DNA of 5,671 nt from Gammaproteobacteria bacterium (GTDB lineage: Bacteria; Pseudomonadota; Gammaproteobacteria; Thiohalorhabdales; Thiohalorhabdaceae): NCBI GenBank assembly GCA_018609925.1, contig JAHEOG010000136.1:1-5671 (forward strand), in the 5' to 3' direction. Position 1 is the stretch's first letter. Every line of letters begins with the position of its first letter. Under the pieces are notes generated by a model. It was given only the letters and a program-made list of their open reading frames with translations, ran no database searches and was not told where the DNA came from. The position numbers were made by a program, and so were the translations under genes. Shown here piece by piece: positions 1 through 3,723 of the stretch.

Positions 1-153
1 ACTGCGCCCGCAAGCCCGCCGCCCCAGCACACCACGCGAGAAAAGGGAGAAGTCACCGGCCCCCTCCCGACCTGCCTGGCCACCTTCATTGAGGCCAGCC
101 CCGAGGGGGTGGCCTTGGTCGAGCCCACCGGGCGCCTGCTCGGGGGACTGTAG
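1..153 (+). CDS. C-terminal end of an unrecognised protein (partial, 50 codons)
   Basis: This reading frame is open from the first base and stops at TAG 151-153. The last 50 residues begin with a Pro/Ala/Gln-rich, linker-like stretch. They end in a more ordered segment with hydrophobic residues (LATFIEAS, then GVALVEPTGRLLGGL). The stop overlaps the GTG start of the next gene by one base (TAGTG), which suggests translational coupling and a shared operon. I do not recognise the family and too little is present to assign a function. Support for it being real is the absence of stops, the GC-rich third codon positions and the tight junction with the gene downstream. Confidence 0.6.
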   Translation, partial: TAPASPPPQHTTREKGEVTGPLPTCLATFIEASPEGVALVEPTGRLLGGL

Positions 154-695
154 TGCGCGTCACCGAGCGGGTCAAGGTCTCCCTGGCACTTGCCTTCGCC
201 GGCTTCTTTCTGGTCCTCTCGGTCGTCATCGGGATGCTTGCCGTCACCCAATTCCTGGCCACCCTGGGCCAGCTCGCCGCGGCCGCCCTTGAGGGCGAGG
301 CCCCTCTCGCCCGGCTCGTCCATGTCGCCCTGACCGGGTTGCCGGGGGAGGGCAGCGAGGCCCTGATCGCCGATTTCATCGCCGCCATCAACACCGCCAT
401 CGTCTCGGTGGCCACCTTCGAGCTCGGTCTGGGGATCGGCAAGGAGTACACCAGCACCGCCGAGGCCGACATCCTGGCCGAATTCCGGCGGATCATCACC
501 CGCTTTGTCGGGGTCGTCTGCATCGCCTTAGTGCTGGAGGCGTTGATCATGGTGATCAAGTACAGCCAGCTCGAGCTCGCCGGCAACCTCGGCTACCCAG
601 TCGCCATCCTGGGCGGGGCCAGTGTGCTTCTCCTCGCCCTCGGGGTTTTCCTGAACCTCACCCGCCCCGCCCGCCAAGACAGGCCCCGAGCGTGA
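153..695 (+). CDS. Hypothetical integral membrane protein, 180 aa
   Basis: The start is GTG at 153, overlapping the upstream stop, with a GGGGGA ribosome-binding sequence at 142-147 five bases before it. Hydropathy by eye gives a long hydrophobic segment at about residues 9-37, a moderately hydrophobic helix at about 79-97 (ending near FELGLGIGKEY), and two clear membrane spans at about 118-137 and 148-168. The C-terminus is short and basic (TRPARQDRPRA). Between the first and later spans lies a roughly 40-residue soluble loop with acidic residues. The layout suggests a small inner-membrane protein with three or four spans. No catalytic or transport motif is visible and I do not recognise the family. 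Coupling to the preceding gene implies the two proteins act together. Confidence 0.8.
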   Translation: MRVTERVKVSLALAFAGFFLVLSVVIGMLAVTQFLATLGQLAAAALEGEAPLARLVHVALTGLPGEGSEALIADFIAAINTAIVSVATFELGLGIGKEYTSTAEADILAEFRRIITRFVGVVCIALVLEALIMVIKYSQLELAGNLGYPVAILGGASVLLLALGVFLNLTRPARQDRPRA

Positions 696-965
696 GCCCC
701 GGATCGAGGGGATCCCGTTCCGGGCACGGCCTCCCTATTTTCCCCCTGTAGATTCCCTGCCCTCCCCTCCCTCGGGACCGGCCCGATCGGTAGTGTTGGT
801 CTTCCCCGATACCCCCCTCTTGCCCTGGACCGCCCGAGGCGGGACTGTCCCACCCACTCCCCCCGTAGCAGGTGTCCCGTCAGCGGGACAGCAGGGCCCG
901 CCATGGAGCGCTGGGACCCGAGCCAACCCCGGTCCAGGGCCGGCGGAACCCCAGCCCGCCGGAGC
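696..965 (+). other. Non-coding intergenic region upstream of the EF-hand gene
   Basis: About 270 bases without a convincing gene. Just after the membrane-protein stop, CCCGGA (698-703) can pair with TCCGGG (719-724). This is a possible hairpin, but no T-tract follows directly, so a terminator call would be weak. Further on the region is C-rich and carries two inverted repeats (841-851 and 873-890), listed separately as possible activator sites. Open frames here on either strand have neither ribosome-binding sites nor protein-like composition. Confidence 0.6.
841..890 (+). promoter_or_regulatory. Two palindromes, candidate upstream activator sites for the sigma-54 promoter
   Basis: GGGAC-T-GTCCC (841-851) is a perfect 5-1-5 inverted repeat. 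TGTCCCG-TCAG-CGGGACA (873-890) is a perfect 7-4-7 inverted repeat. Both contain TGTCCC, and their centres lie about 35 bp apart. Relative to the predicted sigma-54 start near 992 they sit around -146 and -111, within the usual range for enhancer-binding-protein sites. The assignment is inference; the cognate activator is not in the window. Confidence 0.5.
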
Positions 966-983
966 TTGGCACAAGGGTTGCTT
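966..983 (+). promoter_or_regulatory. Sigma-54 (RpoN) -24/-12 promoter
   Basis: TTGGCAC (966-972), five bases (AAGGG), then TTGCTT (978-983) match the sigma-54 consensus TGGCAC-N5-TTGCW, with invariant GG and GC at the correct spacing. Transcription should start around 992-993, giving a leader of about 55 bases before the EF-hand ATG at 1047. Sigma-54 promoters need an ATP-dependent activator bound upstream, and the palindromes at 841-890 are good candidates for its sites. I see no sigma-70 promoter for this gene. Confidence 0.8.
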
Positions 984-1004
984 AGGTCCCGATAAAGGCA
1001 AACG

Positions 1005-1023
1005 GGGAGCGCCCAGCGCTCCC
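1005..1023 (+). promoter_or_regulatory. Leader hairpin in the 5' UTR of the EF-hand gene
   Basis: GGGAGCGC (1005-1012) and GCGCTCCC (1016-1023) form a perfect 8-bp stem with a CCA loop. It lies between the predicted transcription start (about 992) and the ribosome-binding site (AGAGGAGA, 1034-1041), leaving that site free. It has no T-tract. A role in mRNA 5' stability is the simplest reading, but this is inference. Confidence 0.5.
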
Positions 1024-1046
1024 TGACCCTCAGAGAGGAGAGAATC

Positions 1047-1319
1047 ATGAAGAAGCAACTCTTGACCACCGCATTGATCCTGGGTCTGGCCTCGGCTCCG
1101 GTGTGGGCGGCCGGCGGCCAGAGCTTCAGCAAGCTCGACTCCGACGGCGACGGCAACCTCACCAAGCAGGAGGCCCAGGCCGCCGGGGTGAGCATGGACC
1201 AGGCCGACATCGACGGCAACGGCAAGATCAGCCGCTCCGAGTATCAAAAGGCCACCGGCAGTGGCTCCTCCGGCAGTGGTCAAAGCAGCCAGAGCGAAGA
1301 AGAGGAGTCGGGCTGGTAA
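1047..1319 (+). CDS. Exported EF-hand calcium-binding protein, 90 aa
   Basis: The ATG at 1047 follows a strong ribosome-binding site (GGAG at 1037-1040, six bases upstream). Residues 1-21 are a Sec signal peptide: MKKQ, a hydrophobic core, and a cleavage motif ending in VWA before AGG. Two EF-hand loops follow. The first is residues 31-42 (D31, D33, D35, G36, L38, E42) and the second residues 54-65 (D54, D56, N58, G59, I61, E65); both keep the acidic ligands and the terminal Glu expected for Ca2+ binding. The tail (71-90) is Gly/Ser-rich, then acidic (EEEE), ending in SGW, and looks disordered. The mature protein is about 69 residues and probably periplasmic or secreted. The gene appears monocistronic and sigma-54-dependent. 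Its exact role, such as calcium buffering or a cell-surface partner, cannot be told from sequence. Confidence 0.88.
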   Translation: MKKQLLTTALILGLASAPVWAAGGQSFSKLDSDGDGNLTKQEAQAAGVSMDQADIDGNGKISRSEYQKATGSGSSGSGQSSQSEEEESGW

Positions 1320-1341
1320 GTCGCCCGACGCGCAGGTAAGG

Positions 1342-1360
1342 CGCCCCGCCTCAAGGGGCG
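1342..1360 (+). terminator. GC-rich hairpin downstream of the EF-hand gene (possible terminator)
   Basis: CGCCCC (1342-1347) pairs with GGGGCG (1355-1360) across a 7-base loop, 22 bases after the EF-hand stop. The following sequence (GTCTGATCTGTG) is only mildly T-rich, so intrinsic termination is possible but not clear. Confidence 0.4.
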
Positions 1361-1390
1361 GTCTGATCTGTGCCTTGAAGCGAGATGATT

Positions 1391-1413
1391 GGCGCCCCTT
1401 TTTTAGGGGGCGT
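1391..1413. terminator. Second GC-rich hairpin with a T-rich loop
   Basis: GGCGCCCC (1391-1398) pairs with GGGGCGTC (1406-1413, one G-U pair) around a T-rich loop. The T-run sits in the loop, not after the stem. It resembles the hairpin at 1342-1360 (CGCCCC/GGGGCG shared). It may add to termination of the EF-hand transcript or of transcripts coming from the right. The rest of 1320-1474 shows nothing else I can name. Confidence 0.35.
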
Positions 1414-1474
1414 CTGTTACGTCGTAGGTCAGGCCTTGCCTTTTACCTGTGAAAGAGGGTTCTGGGTCGGTGGT

Positions 1475-1516
1475 GTTCCAACGAGATTGCTTCGCCCTTA
1501 ACGAGGGCTCGCAATG
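1475..1516 (-). repeat. Dispersed palindromic repeat, copy A, interrupted by the insertion sequence
   Basis: This 42-base segment aligns without gaps to 3607-3648. The first 17 bases (GTTCCAACGAGATTGCT) and last 9 (CTCGCAATG) are identical and the middle 16 vary. ATTGC (1486-1490) can pair with GCAAT (1511-1515), and GCCCT (1494-1498) with AGGGC (1504-1508), so the unit is a hairpin. Similarity to copy B stops exactly at 1516, where the IS110 element begins; the sequence expected to follow (TGAC...) is found at 2770 on the far side of the element. The motif resembles a repeat I recall from many bacterial genomes, whose head reads about CGTCATTGCGAGG. Confidence 0.75.
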
Positions 1517-1532
1517 CCCGCTAAAGGGTGGT

Positions 1533-1538
1533 TGTCAA
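1533..1538 (-). promoter_or_regulatory. -35 half of a circle-junction promoter in the IS right end
   Basis: The minus strand reads TTGACA, a perfect sigma-70 -35 hexamer overlapping the transposase stop codon (TGA). It points out of the element. When the ends join in a circle it would lie 18 bp upstream of TATAAA (2764-2769, minus strand) in the left end. Confidence 0.6.
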
Positions 1539-2551
1539 GCGGATACCTGAAACAGGCGATTGGCATCGACCCCCCGGCCTGGGTCCTGGGTCAGCGCGAA
1601 CCCGGCCCGGACCAGCTTGCGGGCAATGATGATCAGAGCCTCCTGATGGGCCCTCCCCTGGGCCTTTAGGCTGTCGTAGTAGGCTCGGGCCTGGGGATGG
1701 TTCATGGCCGCCCCCCAAGCCGCCTGATACAGGCGCTTGCGCAAATAGGGGCTGCCGCGCTTGCTCAACTTGCCCTTGCCCACGAGCCGCCCGCTCTGGC
1801 GGACGCTGATATCCAGGCCGAGAAAGGCCACCCAGCTTTTGCCGGAACCCTTTTCCCCATCCAGCAAGGCGCCGAGTAGGGCCCCGAGCTCCTCGGTGAT
1901 GCCGGGCAAAGCGCTCCACTGGCGCTGCCGTTGCTGGCTATCGAGCTGCTTGGCAAGGGCGTCCGCCTCCCGCTGGAGGGCCCGATGGCGCGCCTTGAGC
2001 TGGCTCAGGCTGGTTTCCAGCTCCGCCACCGACTCCACCGGGGCCACGCCGGCGAATGCTGCCGCCTCGCGATGGCCGTGCAGTGTGCCCTGCAGGGCTT
2101 GGATCGTGCCTTCCAGGCTCTCCATCAGGCTCAGGTGCTGGCGCAAACGCAGCGCGGAGCGATCCAGCCGAAACGGCGGCGGCAATTCCCGCTCGGTCAG
2201 CGCCATATCGGCGTGCACACCGGCATCCACCCGGTCCGTCTTGCACTTGCGGACCCGCCCCTGGCGGTGTTTGGCTGCCTGCAGCGGATTGACCAACCGG
2301 CTATCCAGTCCCTGCTCGCTCGCGGCCAGCACCACCGGCCAATGGTAGGCGCCGGTGGCCTCCACCACCAGCTTGCCCCGAAATCCGCGCGCCACGAGCT
2401 CTTGCGCCAAGGCGTCAGCCGCCTCCGCCGTGTTGGCCACCGTCCGCTGGTACAGGGTCCCATGGTGGCGCTCGGCAATGGCAAGCTTCGCCTTGCTCAC
2501 GTCCACGCCAACACTTTCCGGGGCTTCCAAATGGTGGGCTTGTTGGGTCAT
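1535..2551 (-). CDS. IS110-family transposase (DEDD RuvC-like and serine recombinase domains), 338 aa
   Basis: Cuts and rejoins DNA for excision and insertion of the element, in this family guided by an RNA. The N-terminal DEDD/RuvC-like domain keeps its acidic residues: D17 (VGVDVSK), E64 (VVEATGAY), D106 and D109 (KTDRVDA). A coiled-coil-like stretch (about 140-210, with many Leu, Gln and Glu) connects to the C-terminal Transposase_20 domain. That domain starts near LPGITEELG and contains FLGLDISVRQSG and SKRGSPYLRK; S267 in GSPYLR is the probable nucleophile. Length and all key residues are those of an intact protein. The start ATG (2549-2551, minus strand) has an AGGA nine bases upstream (2561-2564). 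Long plus-strand frames opposite this gene are shadows. The upstream non-coding region holds the bridge-RNA candidate. Confidence 0.95.
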   Translation of the reverse strand: MTQQAHHLEAPESVGVDVSKAKLAIAERHHGTLYQRTVANTAEAADALAQELVARGFRGKLVVEATGAYHWPVVLAASEQGLDSRLVNPLQAAKHRQGRVRKCKTDRVDAGVHADMALTERELPPPFRLDRSALRLRQHLSLMESLEGTIQALQGTLHGHREAAAFAGVAPVESVAELETSLSQLKARHRALQREADALAKQLDSQQRQRQWSALPGITEELGALLGALLDGEKGSGKSWVAFLGLDISVRQSGRLVGKGKLSKRGSPYLRKRLYQAAWGAAMNHPQARAYYDSLKAQGRAHQEALIIIARKLVRAGFALTQDPGRGVDANRLFQVSA

Positions 2552-2583
2552 AGTGCGCTATCCTGGTCTTGGTTGGGGGAAAT

Positions 2584-2652
2584 CGGCCCGCCCGGTCATA
2601 TGGGGGTCAACGAGGCTGTTACGCCTTACCCGCTTTAACGTGGCTTGGGCCG
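2584..2652 (-). other. Donor-binding loop of the bridge RNA
   Basis: The loop is closed by CGGCCC (2584-2589) pairing with GGGCCG (2647-2652), and has an inner hairpin AGGC (2613-2616)/GCCT (2623-2626). The 5' arm of the RNA reads AGCGGG (plus-strand CCCGCT, 2629-2634), identical to the last six bases of the IS right end on the minus strand (plus-strand CCCGCT, 1517-1522). The 3' arm reads CATATG (2597-2602); its ATATG is complementary to the core plus first bases of the left end (plus-strand ATATG, 2767-2771). These matches are short, so their position within the loop carries most of the weight. Confidence 0.6.
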
Positions 2653-2662
2653 GAGACTGGCG

Positions 2663-2721
2663 GGAGGAGAGACACTGGCATTGCGAGGCGCTCCAGGCGC
2701 TTGACGGCTCGTCTCTCCTCC
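2663..2721 (-). other. Target-binding loop of the bridge RNA, matching both flanks of the insertion
   Basis: GGAGGAGAGAC (2663-2673) and GTCTCTCCTCC (2711-2721) form a perfect 11-bp stem. Inside, GCGC (2688-2691) and GCGC (2697-2700) can form a short inner hairpin that separates two arms. The RNA 5' arm has GCCGTCA (plus-strand TGACGGC, 2702-2708), complementary to the right flank TGACGGC at 2770-2776. The RNA 3' arm has CTCGCAATG (plus-strand CATTGCGAG, 2679-2687), identical to the left flank at 1508-1516. The two guides thus pair with opposite strands and overlap in the TG core, as in IS621. Matching two separate flanks in the right geometry is hard to explain by chance. Confidence 0.8.
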
Positions 2722-2763
2722 TCCCCCAGCTTACCTCCTACCTCTTCCTCAAAGTCCAGTGCC

Positions 2764-2769
2764 TTTATA
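2764..2769 (-). promoter_or_regulatory. -10 half of a circle-junction promoter in the IS left end
   Basis: The minus strand reads TATAAA immediately inside the left end. In the integrated state no good -35 hexamer lies 16-18 bases upstream in the flank. In a joined circle the spacing to TTGACA (1533-1538) is 16 bases of right end plus the 2-base core, that is 18 bp. The predicted start near 2757 fits the bridge-RNA candidate. Confidence 0.6.
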
Positions 2770-2829
2770 TGACGGCCCCCTATCCTAGGGAAAGGCCCTT
2801 CGGGAGGAAGGGTAGACACCCCAAGGCCG
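2770..2829. repeat. Right-hand remainder of the interrupted repeat and flank
   Basis: TGAC at 2770-2773 continues the repeat broken at 1516. What follows (TGACGGCCCCCTATCC) resembles the sequence after CTCGCAATG in copy B (TGACAACCACCCTATTC). GGAAGGGTAG at 2806-2815 resembles GGAAGGGCAG in the tail of copy D, perhaps the decayed tail of a partner repeat. The stretch also has small palindromes such as CCCTA/TAGGG. No gene is visible. Confidence 0.4.
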
Positions 2830-2854
2830 TTGCATCACTCCCTGAATAAGTGCA

Positions 2855-2874
2855 TGATATCGTTATCAGATATC
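2855..2874 (+). promoter_or_regulatory. Candidate vapBC operator
   Basis: An AT-rich island just upstream of the antitoxin ribosome-binding site holds two GATATC sites (2856-2861 and 2869-2874) and the inverted repeat TGATA-TCGT-TATCA (2855-2868). Repeated palindromes at this position are typical of autoregulation by a ribbon-helix-helix antitoxin. The promoter probably overlaps it, but I cannot place -35/-10 hexamers with confidence. Confidence 0.45.
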
Positions 2875-2889
2875 TGTTTTGGAGCACCA

Positions 2890-3111
2890 ATGCGCACCAT
2901 TGTCGATCTCCCCGAGGAAGAGCTGCAGGCCCTCAAGGCGGTGGCGAAACGGCACAAGATTTCGCAGGCAGAAGCCATTCGCCGAGCCATCCGTACCTAC
3001 CTTGCGGCTCGCCCGGCGCCAGGCCGGCAGTCACCCGCATTCGGCATCTGGAGGGGACGGGAGGAGGGCCTTGGCTACCAGAGGGCCCTTCGTGCCGAGT
3101 GGGCTGAATGA
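2890..3111 (+). CDS. vapB: Ribbon-helix-helix antitoxin, VapB type, 73 aa
   Basis: Residues 1-40 (MRTIVDLPEEELQALK..., then SQAEAIRRAIRTYL) match the CopG/ribbon-helix-helix pattern: a short beta strand for operator contacts and two helices for dimerisation. The C-terminal part (AFGIWRGREEGLGYQRALRAEW) is the kind of tail that wraps the PIN toxin. The ATG at 2890 was chosen because GGAG (2881-2884) lies five bases upstream and homology-like sequence begins at MRT; a TTG at 2830 in the same frame would add 20 unlikely residues and run through the operator. Its stop overlaps the toxin start (ATGA, 3108-3111), so the two are co-translated. It should neutralise the toxin and, with it, repress the operon. 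The family call is firm; the exact symbol is by analogy. Confidence 0.88.
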   Translation: MRTIVDLPEEELQALKAVAKRHKISQAEAIRRAIRTYLAARPAPGRQSPAFGIWRGREEGLGYQRALRAEWAE

Positions 3112-3473
3112 AGGCGGCCTTCGATACCAACATCCTGGTGGACTATCTCAACGGCGTTGGCCAAGCAGCGGATGAGCTCCAACGCCACAGCCAGCGCCTT
3201 ATTAGTCGGATCACCTGGATGGAAGTGCTGGTAGGCTGTCGGGACCCTGAGGAGGAATGCCTTGTCCGCGATTTCCTCGAGACCTTCGATGTCATCTCTG
3301 TCGACAGAGAGGTGGCCGAGTCGGCCGTCATGTTGCGGCGTGAGAACCGGATTAAACTCCCAGACGCCATCATTCTGGCTACAGCCGAGTGTCAGCAGGC
3401 CCTTTTCGTTACCCGGAATACCAAAGACTTCCCCCCAGAGAGTCCGAACATCCGGATCCCCTACCAATTGTAG
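3108..3473 (+). CDS. vapC: PIN-domain ribonuclease toxin, VapC type, 121 aa
   Basis: A Mg2+/Mn2+-dependent ribonuclease of the PIN family; VapC toxins block translation by cutting tRNA or rRNA. The catalytic acids are visible: D6 in FDTNIL, E39 in WMEVL, D86 in LPDAIILATA, and D107 in TRNTKDF. Length is within the family's usual 120-140 residues, so the gene looks intact and probably active. It has no strong ribosome-binding site of its own; the ATGA overlap with the antitoxin gene indicates coupled translation, which keeps the toxin below its antitoxin. The RNA target cannot be inferred from sequence. Its position between a mobile element and a repeat cluster fits horizontal acquisition. Confidence 0.92.
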   Translation: MKAAFDTNILVDYLNGVGQAADELQRHSQRLISRITWMEVLVGCRDPEEECLVRDFLETFDVISVDREVAESAVMLRRENRIKLPDAIILATAECQQALFVTRNTKDFPPESPNIRIPYQL

Positions 3474-3522
3474 GTCCCCTGAGCGACGCAACAACGCGCT
3501 CGCGGCGGCGCCCCTTCGGTTC

Positions 3523-3580
3523 CTTCATCGTGAGCGAGGCGCAGCTTTGAGCAATCTCGCGGGAAGGGCACCTCAGGTGG
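3523..3580 (+). repeat. Dispersed palindromic repeat, copy C (degenerate, direct)
   Basis: This 58-base unit aligns with copy D: TTCATCGTGAG and GCGCAGC at the head, GCAATCTCG in the middle, and GGGAAGGGCACCTCAGGTGG at the tail against AGGAAGGGCAGCTCAGGAGG in D. The stem pairing is partly lost (ATCGT against GCAAT), so the copy looks decayed. Confidence 0.6.
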
Positions 3581-3606
3581 AACGGGGCCATTCAGACGAT
3601 AGAATC

Positions 3607-3648
3607 GTTCCAACGAGATTGCTACGGGCCCGAGGGGCCCTCGCAATG
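3607..3648 (-). repeat. Dispersed palindromic repeat, copy B (inverted, uninterrupted)
   Basis: Same 42-base layout as copy A and equal length, with identical 17-base and 9-base ends. ATTGC near the start pairs with GCAAT near the end, and the middle GGGCCC-rich part can also fold. It continues directly into TGACAACCACCC, showing what an empty site looks like. Its right half (TGACAAC) differs from the bridge-RNA guide (TGACGGC) at two bases. Confidence 0.75.
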
Positions 3649-3662
3649 ACAACCACCCTATT

Positions 3663-3719
3663 CGTCATCGCGAGGAGCGCAGCGACAAAGCGATCTCGTA
3701 GGAAGGGCAGCTCAGGAGG
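3663..3719 (+). repeat. Dispersed palindromic repeat, copy D (direct)
   Basis: The head CGTCATCGCGAGGAGCGCAG and the GCGATCTCG segment match the common form of this repeat. ATCGC (3667-3671) pairs with GCGAT (3690-3694), where copies A and B have ATTGC/GCAAT. A T-A pair has been replaced by C-G, which preserves the stem. The tail ends in CTCAGGAGG, four bases before the helicase ATG. Confidence 0.7.
3714..3719 (+). promoter_or_regulatory. Shine-Dalgarno sequence of the helicase gene, lying in repeat copy D
   Basis: AGGAGG is a full Shine-Dalgarno core, four bases before ATG 3724. An in-frame TGA at 3721-3723 rules out any earlier start. The same position in copy C reads AGGTGG, so the motif comes from the repeat tail. 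Confidence 0.75.
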
Positions 3720-3723
3720 TTGA

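Larger units (their letters stand above)
2580..2757 (-). ncRNA. Candidate bridge RNA of the IS110 element (about 178 nt)
   Basis: In IS110 elements such as IS621, a non-coding RNA from the end upstream of the transposase has a target-binding loop followed by a donor-binding loop, which pair with target DNA and with the joined element ends. Here the minus strand from about 2757 (seven bases after the TATAAA -10) to about 2580 shows that order. An 11-bp stem loop (2663-2721) has arms matching both genomic flanks. A second stem loop (2584-2652) has arms matching both element ends. The 5' 35-40 nt are purine-rich and I see no clear 5' stem-loop there, unlike IS621. Ends are estimates. Pairings were found by eye; expression is not shown. 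Confidence 0.75.
1515..2771 (-). mobile_element. Complete IS110-family insertion sequence with bridge-RNA region
   Basis: Ends were placed by three agreeing lines of evidence. Similarity of copy A to repeat copy B breaks after CTCGCAATG (1508-1516). The same repeat resumes as TGAC at 2770. The predicted guide loop spans both flanks and overlaps by TG. The body is therefore 1517-2769 (1253 bp), with one copy of a TG core (CA on the minus strand) at each edge (1515-1516 and 2770-2771). The element holds one intact transposase on the minus strand, a right end of only about 18 bases after its stop, and a roughly 218-base non-coding left end upstream. This asymmetry and the lack of long terminal inverted repeats are typical of the IS110 group. 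It sits between the EF-hand gene and vapBC and breaks no gene. Confidence 0.85.

Noticed and set aside
793..1026. Plus-strand open frame of 77 codons before the EF-hand gene
   Set aside because: It has no ribosome-binding site, is Pro/Gly-rich, and covers the palindromes and sigma-54 promoter. It is more simply non-coding regulatory DNA.
593..1283. Two long minus-strand open frames across the EF-hand gene and its upstream region
   Set aside because: They run antisense to the EF-hand gene, which has a signal peptide, EF-hand loops, a promoter and a ribosome-binding site. The antisense products are low-complexity Gly/Arg/Pro-rich and have no start signals.
1931..2638. Plus-strand open frame of 235 codons opposite the transposase
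   Set aside because: It is antisense to an intact transposase with all catalytic motifs and is a codon-bias shadow. It also runs into the bridge-RNA region.
2830..2889. TTG start giving a longer antitoxin
   Set aside because: The extra 20 residues do not look like a ribbon-helix-helix protein and cover the probable operator. The ATG at 2890 has a proper ribosome-binding site.
3523..3719. Possible CRISPR-like array from repeated short segments
   Set aside because: Copies alternate in orientation, differ in sequence and are not separated by uniform spacers. They are palindromic dispersed repeats.
3262..3723. Plus-strand open frame of 153 codons overlapping vapC and the repeats
   Set aside because: It is in a different frame from the clear PIN domain and then reads through palindromic repeats. 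No start signal or protein-like pattern is present.
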